Assembly: GCA_021292105.1 (NCBI GenBank)
Contig: CM037874.1
Span: 27,721,083 to 27,785,082 of the forward strand
Origin: Anadara kagoshimensis
Taxonomy: Eukaryota; Mollusca; Bivalvia; Arcoida; Arcidae
Length of the DNA stretch: 64,000 nucleotides
Reading direction: 5' to 3'
Each line of letters starts with the position of its first letter. Within the stretch, counting starts at the first letter, position 1. Positions 1-11,466 of this stretch are shown here, one piece after another. Position numbers and translations under genes: made by a program. Below the pieces are notes generated by a model, which made no database searches, was not told the origin of the DNA, and was given only the letters and a program-made list of their open reading frames with translations.

Positions 1-308
1 AATGACTTCTTTTCATGAACCTAAAGATCTATAGACATCATTGTGTAGACTTATACAAATTTTGTGAATAGATTTGATCTTGACTTGCATGTCATTTGTG
101 CAAAAAAAAAAGGCTAAGAATGACTTTTTGTCATGACCCATAAGGAATATAGTCATCAAACTTCTTACATAAAGTCATTGTGGTGAGTTCTAAAAGGTTA
201 CAAATAGATTTGTCCTTGGTCTTTATACATGGTGATAGTGGCAGAAAATTGCTTTGATTTTGGCTAATGCACACCAAGTGAGAGATACAGGCCCTTTTGG
301 GCCTCTTG
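1..308 (+). mobile_element. 3' end of a tandem-repeat (HINE/pearl-like) element
   Basis: The stretch matches the 3' part of the element at 6653-8779: the same monomer remnants, the same unique tail with an A-run, and the same terminal hairpin (AGGCCC, TTTT loop, GGGCCT) followed by CTTG. The 5' part lies outside the window. It also contains the intact sequence (about 207-235) into which a SINE has inserted in the other copy, so it serves as an unoccupied paralogous site. The class (non-autonomous Helentron-like) is inferred from hairpin end and insertion pattern; the repeat relationship is seen directly. Confidence 0.8.
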
Positions 309-372
309 TTAAAATTAGAATCGTGACGTCATGGAAAAACCGGTTCAAGTACATTACGACATATGACGATGC

Positions 373-1369
373 TTAAAGCTGCATTAAGGTTTTCTATGCA
401 AAAATATGAAATGGCATAATTTTTTTTTACTATGCATCCAATGAAAACATTAAACTTAACTTTTATCAAAAACGCTCTCTCAAGCCCACAAACCAAAGGT
501 TTTCAGCTAGGGCTTTTCCCGAGCGAATTCTATTTAAAACATCGATCACGTGATCACGTGACGTCAACTAATAATTAGACCGGGCCTGTAGATGCGAGAC
601 GGTGCATGGAACATGAAAATACATTGAATAAAACACACAAATTGATTAAATATATCATTTTGACTGCATAAAAAGATTAGCAACAATATTATAAACAACT
701 CCAGTTATTTTTGATGGACGTAATTCGGAAATATCTCATATATTTTGTTGATTGAATCGATGCCCTCAGGATTCTTTAGTGGTTTTAATACATGTACATG
801 TATATGTATATGTCCTGAACATCATTCTGATGTATACAACAAGTCCATTTAATATTATGGCATTGTACTAAGTATTGCATGAGAAGGCGTGATTGTATAT
901 ATATGACAAGATGTCAACATTACCTGTATGCACTGTTTAGACTTGTTCGTGTTTATAAACACTTGTGACATCAGATTGGGAACGACCTATACATAGTATA
1001 GTTGTTTCATTTGTACCCATTTATCCATTTGAACCAGACCGATTTGAATCCTTGGGTTCAGTTAGCCCTTTTTCTTTTATTTGAAGAATCTGATACGTTC
1101 TCATGCAAAAACGTTATCTTTCTACCGACAGCAATTGTTTATTGACACATGAATTTTCACGCACGCTTGAAGCTGACTCTAAAGGTCATAGAGGTCAGTG
1201 AACTGTTACCCCACCGATTTGGGATTCCCATTAAAATATATATGATAGGGGCGAAATTTTAGAAAATGACTTTCACAGATCGTGATTAGAAGGTATCTAT
1301 ATATGAAAAAAAATATTGTTAGAAAAACCAAAAAAATTCAGAAAATTGGAAAACTTAATGCAGCTTTAA
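373..1369. mobile_element. TIR element flanked by TTAA
   Basis: About 1 kb of non-coding DNA bounded by near-perfect inverted repeats (AGCTGCATTAAGGTTTTC at 377, inverse complement ending at 1365), each flanked by TTAA (373-376 and 1366-1369). A related sequence at 21255-21380 runs through the same flanks with a single TTAA at 21312-21315, so it is a paralogous empty site. No transposase is visible; the element would be non-autonomous and moved by a TTAA-specific transposase such as piggyBac type (inference). A second copy of the 3' half follows to 1713. Confidence 0.7.
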
Positions 1370-1713
1370 ATTGGTATAAAAGCACAGAAGTCCATTAAAA
1401 TTTATCATTTGTGACTATGTAAGAGATAAAGAACATCATTATGAATACATCTGGATAATTATTAAAGACGGACAATACCATACAATAACAGCATCGCATT
1501 CGAAGCTCAGTGTATCATTGCGCATGCCTTAAACTAAAAATAATCATCGTCGAACTAGTGCCCCACTGGTAAGAGGATTCCGTTTATTTACAGTAGATAG
1601 AAGGAAAATTTCAGAAAATGAATCGCACGATAGTGATTAGAAGTTATCTATTTAAAAAAAAATATTTAGAAAATCAAAAATTCAGAAAATTGGAAAACTT
1701 GATGCAGCTTTAA
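1370..1713. repeat. Flank repeat plus second 3' end of the TTAA element
   Basis: Positions about 1380-1560 match 21330-21495 (dispersed host repeat). Positions about 1600-1713 duplicate the 3' end of the preceding element, again ending in the inverted terminal sequence and TTAA (1710-1713). No coding sequence is seen. Confidence 0.6.
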
Positions 1714-2740
1714 CATATGTAACAGGTTTTATAGAAATAATTTTTATTGGGTTGCTATTAGCGAAATATTCAAATATTAAGCTAATTCTTTGAAAATCTT
1801 CTACTCAAAAACTACTGGAGCTATTTGAACCTACTTTGGTGTGTAAGGTCCCTAGGTAATGCAGATTAAAGTTTGCACAAATCAACTTCATGGTCACCGT
1901 TACTATAAATAGCAAAAAGTGTTAAATGGCTGATACACAATTATTTATTAACCGATTTAGTTAAAATGTGGCATATTGAAAGTAAAGGCATAGCCATTTA
2001 ACATGTGTAACAGGTTTTTCAGAAACGATTTTTATTGGGTCACTATTGGCGAAATATTCAAATAAGGTGTTTACCCAATTCTTTGAAAATCTTCTACTCA
2101 GAAACTACTGGAGCTATTTGAACCTAATTTGGTGTGAAAGGTTCCTAGGTGATGCAGACACAAGTTTGCACAAAACAACTTTCTGCGGCATCCAAGATGG
2201 CCACCATTACTATAAATAGTAAAAAGTGATAAATGGCTGATACACGATTATTTATTAACCGATTTAGTTCAAATTTGGTATATAGAAAGTAGATGCATAG
2301 CCATTTAGCATATATAACAGGTTTTTTAAAAACAATTTTTATTGGGTCGCTATTAGTGGAATATTCAAATAAGGTGCTATATTTAGCCAATTTCTTGAAC
2401 ATCTTCTCCTCAGAAACTACTGGACCCGTTTGAACCTACTTTGGTGTGTAAGATCCGTAGGTAATGCAGAATAAAGTTTGCTCAAATCAACTTCCTGCAG
2501 CATTCAAGATGGCCGCCATTACTATAAATAGCAAAAAGTGATAAATGGCTGATACACATTTATTTATCATCTGATTTAGTTCAAATTTGGTATATAGAAA
2601 GTAGATGTATAGCCATTTCACTTGTATATCATTTTTTCCGAAACATTTTTAGCTCAACTGGCAATAGCAGCATGGCTGTGTGAAATTTACATGCAAATAA
2701 AGTTACCAGTTGAGCAATACAGGCCCTTTTGGGCCTCTTG
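1714..2740 (+). mobile_element. Tandem-repeat element with 92 bp terminal unit
   Basis: About three copies of a roughly 300 bp unit (marks: GTAACAGGTTTTT, CTACTGGAGCTATTTGAACC, ATAAATAGCAAAAAGTG) are followed by a 92 bp piece (2649-2740) holding both ends of the family: start TTAGCTCAACTGG, inverted match CCAGTTGAGC, then hairpin AGGCCC-TTTT-GGGCCT and CTTG. The short open frame on the - strand here is repeat sequence, not a gene. Confidence 0.7.
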
Positions 2741-3304
2741 AGATTTTTAGCTATTTTTAGGAAAATTAATTATTTTTGTGCTTTATTCCTTTTTCTCTTT
2801 GAATCACATTTGTCAATTTTCTCCATAAAAAATCAAAATTTTGACAGCCACATACTGAGGTTTTTTGCTTTCAGTAATCAAAATCACATGGAGCATGTGG
2901 ACCCAAAAGGCAGTTATCATAAATGATTTTGACTAAGTATTTCCGGTTGCATTGCATATTACTACAAAGATGACTTTTCCCAGAAATAACCTCACTAAGT
3001 GACGATATAAAATTATGACAAAAATTAATTTGCCTGACCCCACAAGGAAAGCATGCAGACAACTTGTCTGACGAGAAGATTGTCTTGCACAGAACAACCA
3101 ATCATTTATGTTGAGCCCTGTGAATACATTTAAAAAAAAAAAGGTCAAGGTCAAAACTAAGTCACTGTTTTGTTTTTGTTTTTTTTTTTTTTTTTTGCAT
3201 AATTGATAATTTTACCATGGTCTGATTGAAATAAAGTTGCTAAATTATATCCATTAGGGTATACTATCAATGCACATTTTAAAATAAAATTTTCTTAATT
3301 TTAG
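2741..3304. other. Intronic or upstream sequence, no firm gene
   Basis: Low-complexity AT-rich DNA. A plausible splice acceptor occurs near 2875 (TTTTTGCTTTCAG) but no reading frame leads from it to a donor without a stop, so no exon is called. A T-run occurs near 3180-3196. Confidence 0.4.
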
Positions 3305-3425
3305 TATAGGTGGTGCCATTCCAGAGCATGAAATGCTTATAAAAGGAAAAAAGATAGTGTCAATCCCAGATTTGTTAGTGATGAAAGGGGATCCTCAGTT
3401 GATGCAATTGGTTGCTGTTTGTGAG
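3305..3425 (+). CDS. Exon of PD-(D/E)XK nuclease-like gene (first visible)
   Basis: An open segment is bounded by acceptor TTTTAG (ending 3304) and donor GTAAAA (from 3426). It encodes about 40 residues containing GGAIPEHEMLIKGKK, then IVSIPDLLV and ending LVAVCE. The next exon starts VKRDF, so splicing rebuilds PD-x(n)-CEVK, the spacing expected of the PD-(D/E)XK nuclease core (Asp in PDLLV, then E-x-K). Phase is consistent: the exon ends on a codon boundary and the downstream exon is 67 whole codons. An alternative acceptor ending at 3309 is possible. Earlier exons are not recognised. The product is a host or domesticated-element protein of unknown role; nuclease activity is inference only. 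Confidence 0.65.
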
Positions 3426-3500
3426 GTAAAAAAAAATGTAATAGAAAATTTATGTTAATATAGTACTTTTTGAAGTATTTTTTTCACAAAGCTTTTTTAG

Positions 3501-4430
3501 TTTTTTTTTTGTAATGTAAATTTTTATTGACATAGAACAATCACAATCGATACATGTACTGTTATTTACACAAAATACAAAAAACAATAGATAAATCAAC
3601 ATACCCAATAATGTTGAAATAAATTATACAAATATCAAATATAAATAATATTATACAGTTACTTTTTGTAATAAATGTAGTATAATTGTCATGTGCTACT
3701 TTTGATCTTATAGAGCAATGCATTCAAAGGTAGCTTATTTAGATATATTATTTTATAAAGATTCAAAAAAGCACCTGACATGATTGATGCTGTCAGAGGA
3801 AAGGGGTGATAGAGAGAAAAAAATTCAACCTAGAACAGCTCTCCAAAAGGTCTCCAAAATTTTTCAAACTCTTCAATTGCATTTGTTTTTAATTGCTATA
3901 TGGTTCTGGGTGATAAAATGAGCTTGATAGTATGAAATAAATTCTTGAATATTGAGTGTTTTTCCTTTAACTTTCGTTCTAAAAATAAAATTTCTAACTA
4001 AAATATATAAAACATTTATAGGTTTTGTTTCAAAATTCCAAATATCGCTTCTTTTTCATTGATGTATAAGTCTATTTGACATTTTGCTTTTATTAATTTT
4101 GTTATTTTCATCCAAAAATCATTTACAATTTGGCATTCCCAGAATAAATGAGTAGTTGTTTCACAAAATATTTTACAGAAGGTACATTTGTCATCTAATC
4201 TTATTTGTAACTTTTACAAATAATTGTTTGTGGCAAGTAATTTATCGTTTATTCTGTATTGAAACCATTGTAAATATGAGTTTTGTGTTGTATAAAAAGG
4301 GAGACAATTAGTATTATTCCATTCTTTTTCGCCAAATAAAAATTCACTTGTCCACTTTAATTCTTATGTTTTACATCTTTTGGATTTGAGAAATAAACTA
4401 TACATATCTTTGCTACCTTTTTCTGATTTT
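3501..4430 (-). pseudogene. LINE ORF2 C-terminus and 3' end
   Basis: The reverse complement encodes a broken C-terminal ORF2 region including LQWFQYRINDKLLATN and a Cys/His cluster CTFCK...THLFWEC, typical of the zinc-knuckle-like tail of L1/Tx1 ORF2 proteins. It ends in an A-tail at 3501-3510. Stops interrupt the frame. The short - strand frame near 4700 belongs to the neighbouring repeat, not to this protein. Confidence 0.8.
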
Positions 4431-5318
4431 TTAGCTCAACTGGCTATAGCCACTGAGCTTATGCCATGGTGAAGCGTGTGTCTGTGCGTGCATCCGTGTG
4501 TAAACTTTAATCTTCTCTGAAACCACTGGGCCAATTGGAACCAAATTTGGTGTGGAAAGTCCCTAGGTGGAGTAGATTAAAGTGTGGACAAATCAACTTC
4601 CTGCGGCATCCAAGATGGCCGGCTTTGCAAAAACCTATAAATAGGCGTTATATTTTTTTTTTGGACAGATTTAGTTCAAAATTGAGATTTAGGAAGTAGA
4701 TGTCTAGCCATTTAATATATGTAACGGGTTTTTCTGTAAATTTCTGTAAATGTTTGCTCATAATTAGCAGAATATGCAAATTAGATGCTAAATTTAGACA
4801 ATCCTTTGAAAATCTTCTCTGAAACTGCAAAGCCAAATGAAGCCAAATTGGGGGTGAAATGTCCCTAGGTGGAGTAGATTAAAGTTTGTACAAATCAACT
4901 TCCTGCGGCATTCAAGATGGCCACCATTGCTGTAAATAGCAAAAACCTATAAATGTTCATTACATGTTTATTGATGGACCGATTTAGTTCAATCTTGAGA
5001 TTTAGAAAGTAGATGTCTTGACATTTAATATATGTAATAGGTTTTTATGTAACTTTTTCTATATGCTCATAATTAGCAGAATATGCAAATTAGATGCTTA
5101 ATTTAGACAATTCTTTGAAAATCTTCTTCTTTGAAACCACATTAAACCTATTAATGGTCATTACACAAATATTTATCAACAAATGTAGTTCAAATTTGAG
5201 ATTTAGAAAGTAGATGTCTAGCCATTTAATATCTGTAATGGTTTTGTTACTCAGTTTTCACAATATGAGATGCAACTTGTCTGCCAGTTGAGCAATACAG
5301 GCCCTATTGGGCCTCTTG
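4431..5318 (+). mobile_element. Tandem-repeat (HINE/pearl-like) element in LINE
   Basis: Starts TTAGCTCAACTGGCTATAGCC and ends CCAGTTGAGC-AATACAGGCCCTATTGGGCCTCTTG. Internal repeat units carry CCTAGGTGGAGTAGATTAAAG and CAAGATGGCC. Subterminal GCTCAACTGG pairs with CCAGTTGAGC. LINE coding sequence lies on both sides. No ORF of its own. Confidence 0.8.
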
Positions 5319-5452
5319 TTTAATAATTTCAAAATATGGAAAATATGGACATGTTAGTTTATTATTTTGCTTTTGAAATTTTCTTGAATTTGATTTTACT
5401 TCATTTATTACTCCTAAATATTCTAAAAAATTTGATTTTAACTGATGCGTTT
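5319..5452 (-). pseudogene. LINE ORF2 fragment
   Basis: The reverse complement reads THQLKSNFLEYLGVINE and onwards, part of ORF2 downstream of the RT. Joined to the fragment at 6372 it continues DELQ-KTHQLK in frame, which fixes the intervening element's borders. Confidence 0.75.
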
Positions 5453-6371
5453 TTAGCTCAACTGGCTATAGCCAGCTGAGCTTATGCCATGGTGAAGCAT
5501 GTGTCCGTGCGTCCGTAAACTTTAATCTTCTCCTCTGAAACCACTGGGCCAATTGGAACCAAATTTGGTGTGGAAAGTCCCTAGGTGGAGTAGATTAAAG
5601 TTTGTACAAATCAACTTCCTGCGGTATCCAAGATGGCCACCATTGCTATAAATAGCAAAAACCTATAAATGGTCATTACATGTTTATTGTTGGACCGATC
5701 TAGTTCAAATTTGAGATTTAGAAAGTAGATGTCTAGCCATTTAATATATGTAACGGGTTTTTCTGTAACTTTTTCTGTTTGCTCGTAATTAGCGTAATAT
5801 GCAAATTAGATGCTAAATTTAGTCGATTCTTTGAAAATCTTCTTCTCTGAAACCACATACCCAAATGATGCCAAATTTGGTGTGGAAAGTCCCTAGGTGG
5901 AGTAGATTAAAGTTTGTACAAGTCAACTTCCTGCAAGTCAACTTCCTGCGGCATCCAAGATGGCCGCCATTTCTATAAATAGCAAAAACCTATAAATGGT
6001 CATTACATGTTTATTTTTGGACCGATTTAGTTCAAATTTGAGATTTAGAAAGTAGATGTCTAGCCATTTGATATATGCAACAGGTTTTTCTGTAACTTTT
6101 TCTGTTTGCTCATAATTAGTAGAATATGCAAATTAGATGCTTCTCTGAAACCACATAGCCTAATGAAGCCAAATTTGGGGTAAAAAGTCCCTAGGTGAAG
6201 TAGATTAAAGTTTGTACAAATCAACTTCCTGCGGCATACAAGATGGCCACTATTACTATAAATAGATGTCTAGCTATAAAATATATGTAATAGTTTCGTT
6301 GACTCAGTTTTCACAATATGAGATGGAACTTGTCTGCCAGTTGAGCAATACAGGCCCTATTGGGCCTCTTG
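5453..6371 (+). mobile_element. Tandem-repeat (HINE/pearl-like) element in LINE
   Basis: Same family as 4431-5318 (start TTAGCTCAACTGGC, end CCAGTTGAGC, hairpin AGGCCC/GGGCCT, CTTG). Flank joining restores the LINE reading frame with no duplicated bases and places the insertion between two T residues. Confidence 0.85.
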
Positions 6372-6652
6372 TTTGTAATTCATCAAAAGAATAAAACTCA
6401 TCATTATTGTTCATGAGATCGCTTATAAATATAGCCCCTTGTTGTATCCAATGTTTTGAAGATACTATTTTCTTGTCAATTGTTAACTCAGAATTATTCC
6501 AAATACTAGATTAAAGATATTGAAACCATGTTTTACAACAGTTTATCTCATTTAGCTCATTAAACATTTACAAAACTTGTTGCCAAAAAATGTTGATTTC
6601 TTTACTGGGTATTGTATTTGTTATTAGACTATTCGTTGTGATCCCCACGTTT
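6372..6652 (-). pseudogene. LINE ORF2 fragment
   Basis: The reverse complement encodes VGITTNSLITNTIPSKEINI and, further on, a segment ending FYSFDELQ. This is typical ORF2 C-terminal sequence with several stops. Confidence 0.75.
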
Positions 6653-8779
6653 TTAGCTCACCTGGCTAAAACCAGCGTGAGCTTATGGTATGATGCGGCA
6701 TGTGTATGTGTGTGCGTGCGTCCGTCCGTCCGTAAACTTTACTTAAACAACTTCTTCTCCTGAACCGAAAGAGCTAGGATCCCCAAACTAAATATACTTA
6801 ATCAGCATGTTAAGTTTTACAAAGTTTGTGAATAGATTTGACTTTGACCTTAGTTCAAGGTCACAGTGACCTAGTATGTAAAATGCCAAAAATGACTTCT
6901 TCTCATGAACCAAAAGGCCTATAGACATCAAACTTCATATATAGAATCAGTATGTAGACTTCTACAAAGTTTGCGAATAGATTTGACCTTGGCCTCAGTT
7001 CAAGGTCACATTGACCTTTTATGTAAAAATGCTAAAAACGACTTCTTCTCGTGAACCAAAAGGCCTATAGACATCAAACTTCATATATAGAATCAGTATG
7101 TAGACTTCTACAAAGTTTGCGAATAGATTTGACCTTGGCCTTAGTTCAAGGTCACATTGACCTTTTATGTAAAAATGCTAAAAACGACTTCTTCTCGTGA
7201 ACCAAAAGGCCTATAGAAATCAAACTTCATACATATAATCAGTGTGTAGACTTCTACAAAGTTTGCGAATAGATTTGACCTTGGCCTTAGTTCAAGGTCA
7301 CATTGACCTTTTATGTAAAAATGCTAAAAACGACTTCTTCTCGTGAACTAAAAGGCCTATAGACATCAAACTTCATATATAGAATCAGTATGTAGACTTC
7401 TACAAAGTTTGCGAATAGATTTGACCTTGGCCGTAGTTCAAGGTCACATTGACCTTTTATGTAAAAATGCTAAAAACGACTTCTTCTCGTGAACCAAAAG
7501 GCCTATAGAAATCAAACTTCATATATAGAATCAGTGTGTTGACCCCTACAAAGTTTGCGAATAGATTTGACCTTGGCCTTAGTTCAAGGTCACATTGACC
7601 TTTTATGTAAAAATGCTAAAAATGACATCTTTTTGTGAACCAAAAGGCCTATAAACATCCAACTTCATATATAGAATCAGTGTGTTGACTCCTACAAAGT
7701 TTGCGAATAGATTTGACCTTGGCCTTAGTTCAAGGTCACATTGACCTTTTATGTAAAAATGCTAAAAATGACTTCTTTTCGTGAATCAAAAGGCCTATAG
7801 ACATCAAACTTCATATATAGAATCAGTGTGTTGACTCCTACAAAGTTTGCGGATAGATTTGACCTGGACCTTAGTTCAAGGTCACATTGACCTTGTATGT
7901 AAAAATGCTAAAAATGACTTCTTTTCATGAACCAAAAGGCCTATAAACATCAAACTTCATATATAGAATCAGCATGCTGCAAAGTTTGTGAATTGATTTG
8001 ATCTTGACCTTAGATCAAGGTTACAGTGGTTAAAAATGATAAAAATGACATCTTTTCATGAACCTAAAGTTCTATAGACATCAAACTTCAAATATAGAAT
8101 CAGTGTGTAGACTTCTACAAATTTTGTGAATAGATTTGATCTTGACTCGCATGTCATTTGTGCAAAAAAAAAATGCTAAGAATGACTTTTTGTCATGACC
8201 CATAAGGAATATAGTCATCAAACTTCATACATAAAGTCATTGTGGTGAGTTCTGAAAAGTTACAAATAGATTTGTCCTTGGTCTTTATACAGTGGTAGAG
8301 CGTCCGCCTCGAGAGCGGGAGGTCGTGGGTTCGAACCCCGGCCGGGTCATACATAAGACTTAAAAATTTGAGATACTGCTTCCTCACCTGGCACTCGGTA
8401 TTAAGAGGACAGAGTATCGACTGGTTAACCTGGTGCCAGGATAATGTGACTGGGGGAGTGGTATGCTTGTCTGTGGCATACTGACTCGGTGAGCTAGCAC
8501 CTTAACAAAAAGTCGCCCTGAGTGCGCGCTAGTGCAAGGCAGACCATATAACACACTCGCACATCTCACGCATACACAAACTTGTTCTTAGATTAATCCT
8601 TAGAGATTAATAAACTTGTTCTCGTCACGAATAGCTGAAAAATTGCTGATGTGACGTTAAACAACATTACAACCAACCAACCAACCTTGGTCTTTATACA
8701 TGGTCATAGTGGCAGAAAATTGCTTTGATTTTGGCTAATGCACACCAGGTGAGCGATACAGGCCCTTTTGGGCCTCTTG
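6653..8779 (+). mobile_element. Large tandem-repeat element with 146 bp monomers
   Basis: Starts TTAGCTCACCTGGCTAAAACC and ends CCAGGTGAGC-GATACAGGCCCTTTTGGGCCTCTTG. The core is a head-to-tail array of monomers whose CAAGGTCACATTGACC motif recurs at 7001, 7147, 7293, 7439, 7585, 7731 and 7877, that is every 146 bp. A SINE is inserted near the 3' end. LINE coding flanks on both sides join in frame. No protein of its own. Confidence 0.9.
8292..8684 (+). mobile_element. tRNA-derived SINE (5' truncated), 16 bp TSD
   Basis: The 5' head is tRNA-like (GTGGTAGAGCG and a B box GGTTCGAACCCC). The body is shared with 21579-21986, and the 3' region GCTGAAAAATTGCTGATG-TGACGTTAAAC is followed by a CCAA-type tail. 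The target duplication CCTTGGTCTTTATACA lies at 8276-8291 and 8685-8700. The empty form of this site is present at about 213-228. Compared with the other copy the first tRNA bases are missing. It is not a functional tRNA gene. Confidence 0.9.
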
Positions 8780-9011
8780 TTGATTAATTAAATTAATTTA
8801 GACTTTAGTCATATTATTCTGTGAATCCCGGTTAACTTTATTGCGTTTATGAAACTTTCAAGGTCAATCATTTTCAGTCAGTTTTGAATAATTACTGAAC
8901 GTTTAATTTTTCTGGCTTTGAGTTCCATACAAAATTGAAAAATGAGTTGTGGAGATACTTTATGGTCTTTTCAGGAGGATTAGGGAGAGACAAAAATAAA
9001 TAATTAAGTTT
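8780..9011 (-). pseudogene. LINE ORF2 fragment
   Basis: The reverse complement reads KLNYLFLSLPNPPEKTIKYL followed by HNSFFNFVWNSKPEKLN, a conserved ORF2 region after the RT core. It continues from the fragment at 9419 across the SINE. Confidence 0.8.
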
Positions 9012-9024
9012 AGATATTACAAGT

Positions 9025-9405
9025 TGTTGTAATTGTTGTAATGGTGCTTAACGTCGCATCAGCAATTTTTCAGCTATTCGCGACGAAATCTATTTTTTAT
9101 TAATCTCAAGGATTAATCTATACACAAGTTCATGAGGTGCGTGAGTTGTGCAGTATTTGTGATCTGCTTTGTACTAGAGTGCACTGATGGCGACCTTTAG
9201 AGTGCTAGCACACTGGTAAACAATGTCGCAGATTAACATTGCACACCACTCGGTCACATTATACTGACACCGAGCCAACCAGTAAGGGCCAACGGCAAGG
9301 AAAATTCACTTTCTCACATGTGGCCCGACCGGGGATCGAACCCACAGCGGTGAGAGACCTTGGATTTGAAGGCCAACACCTTAACCACTCGGCCACCGCG
9401 GCCCC
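9025..9405 (-). mobile_element. tRNA-derived SINE with a different tRNA head
   Basis: Read on the - strand, a class II tRNA-like head (GGCCGAGTGGTTAAGG A box, GGGTTCGATCCCC B box) precedes the same 3' region as the other two SINEs (GATTAATCCTTGAGATTAAT and GCTGAAAAATTGCTGATGCG). The 13 bp target duplication AGATATTACAAGT at 9012-9024 and 9406-9418 is exact. It splits LINE ORF2 coding sequence. Confidence 0.9.
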
Positions 9406-9418
9406 AGATATTACAAGT

Positions 9419-10236
9419 GTTTTTATAATCGTTATTCTTCCAAGTGGTGTAAGATTCATAGAAGACCAAAGTTTCAGTATTAATTTTATTTCCTTAATTC
9501 TTTTGTCATAATTCAAATCTATTATTTTGAATAAATTTATTGAAAAATTTATACCTAACAAAGAAAAATATTTTGCATTACATTCAAATTTATACCTATG
9601 ATTAAAAGTTTCTCCACAAAACTTTTTACAACCTATCCAAACAGATTTACATTTAGATTCATTGATATTTAGACCAGATATTTTTGCAAAATAGTCAAAA
9701 AACTTTTAAAGTTTCTTATAAAGAAGAATTTGATCCGTCTAAAATAAAAATGGTACATCATCTGCAAATTGAGATATTTTGTGTTCTTCGGTACTGATTG
9801 TGATTCCCTTAATACTCTTATTATTTTCGACTAGGATATATAATATTTCTGCACATAGTAAAAGGATATAGCTTGAAATTGGATCTCCTTGTCTAACCCC
9901 TCGTGATATTGAAAAAAAAATCAGATAAATAATTATTCTGTGTTACTGCTGCAGTGATATTTGTGTAGAAAACTTTAATCCGTTTTTTATACTTTCTCCA
10001 AAATTAAAGAAATTTAAAACTTCAAATAAAAACGGCCAGGCTACACTATCATATGCTTTTTGAAAATCGATCAGAAACAACATTCCAGGGAGATTTTTCC
10101 GTTTTGTAAATTCCATGATATTGTATATTAATATTTTCTCCAATATATCGCCCGCTTATAAATCTGGTTTGGTTTTCTGAAATTACGTTACTTAGGACCA
10201 GTTTTAATCTATTAGCTATACAGCCAGATGCTATTT
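9419..10236 (-). pseudogene. LINE reverse transcriptase, C-terminal half
   Basis: The reverse complement holds in order KIASGCIANRLKLVLSNVIS, the FIDFQKAYDSV motif, GVRQGDPIS, the catalytic FADD box (9758-9769), then LLGINFS and NLTPLGRITIIKTL. These are standard RT motifs of L1/Tx1-type elements, spread over different frames because of frameshifts and stops. Confidence 0.85.
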
Positions 10237-10940
10237 TTAGCTCACCTGAGCACAAAGTGCTCAAGTGAGCTATTGTGATCAGTCTTTGTCGTCCGTCGTG
10301 CGTCAACTTTTGCTTGTTAACACTCTAGTGGCCACAATTTTTATCCAATCTACCTCAAACTTGCCCTAAGGCATCTTCTTGACAAAAGCCAGCTCAAGTT
10401 CGTATATGGGTCATGTCGGGTCAATAAGTAGGTCACAAGGTCAAATCATAGGAAAGCATTGTTAACACTCTTGAAGCCCCAATTTTAGTCCAATCTTCAT
10501 CAAACTTGCTCAGAATGATCCTCTTGACAAAAGCTAGCTGTAGTTCGTATATTTGCCATGTTGGGTCAATAAGTAGGTCAGGAGGTCAAATCTTAGAAAA
10601 ACCTTGTTAACACTATGGAAGCCCCAATTTTAGTCCAGTCTTCATCAAACTTGCTCAGAATGACCCTCTTGACAAAAGCTAGGTCAAGTTCATATATCGG
10701 CCATGTTGGGTCAATAAGTAGGTCACGAGGTCAAATCTTAGAAAAACCTTGTTAACACTATGGAAGCCCCAATTTTAGTCCAGTCTTCATCAAACTTGCT
10801 CAGAATGATCCTCTTGACAAGAGCTAGCTCCATTTCGTATATGGGCCATATTGGATCAATAAGTAGATCACTTAGTCATCATACCAGACCTCCTTACAAA
10901 TTATTCTCAGGTGAGCGCCAGGGCCTTCATGGCCCTCTTG
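10237..10940 (+). mobile_element. Tandem-repeat element with 145 bp monomers in the RT
   Basis: Starts TTAGCTCACCTGAGC and ends CTCAGGTGAGC-GCCAGGGCCTTCATGGCCCTCTTG. GCTCACCTGAG and CTCAGGTGAGC are perfect inverses. CTCTTGACAA recurs at 10521, 10666 and 10811 (145 bp). Removing exactly 10237-10940 restores the RT sequence NVEYKIASG in frame with a T|T junction and no duplication. Confidence 0.92.
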
Positions 10941-11466
10941 TATATTCCACGTTTAAGAGAGATATGGGCCTCCAGTTATTTAAAAATTGTCTATCTTTAT
11001 CCCCCTTTGGTATACATGTTATAATCCCTGCTCTTTGAGTTATAGATAAATGACCCAATGAATACCCGTAATTTATTGAACGTATAATAAAGTCCCCTAA
11101 ATCTTTCCAAAATACTTCAAAAAATTCAGTTGTAAACCCATCAGACCCTGAACATTTATAATTTTTCATATGTTTTAACGTCTTCAGAGCCTCACTATAA
11201 GTAATTTCTCCTTCTATATACTTTGCCTCCTTGTCTGATACTTTAGGTTTGTTAAAACTTTTAAAATGTTCTTCAAGATTTATTGGTTCTACTGGTTTTT
11301 CAGAATATAAACTTTTATAAAACAATTTTACTTCTTCAAGGATTTCTTTTTGATCATTTAGTTCCGTGCCATCTGTCTTTTTTATTTTAGTTATTGTTTT
11401 TGATATATAATTTTTATTTTCAAGATTACAAAAAAGTGAGACGGTTTTTCTCCCTCTAAAATCCAT
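10941..11466 (-). pseudogene. LINE reverse transcriptase, N-terminal half
   Basis: An open segment contains KCSGSDGFTTEFFEVFWKDL and NNWRPISLLNVEY, the RT fingers and first catalytic-domain motifs of L1/Tx1-type LINEs. It is cut by the element at 10237-10940. Confidence 0.85.

Noticed and set aside
2875-2935. Possible additional exon of the nuclease-like gene
   Set aside because: Good acceptor but every frame stops before a donor.
8292-8350. Apparent tRNA gene with A and B boxes
   Set aside because: It is the head of a SINE with a target duplication and a long shared body, and the first tRNA bases are missing.
9325-9405. Apparent class II tRNA on the - strand
   Set aside because: SINE head; exact 13 bp duplication flanks the whole 380 bp unit.
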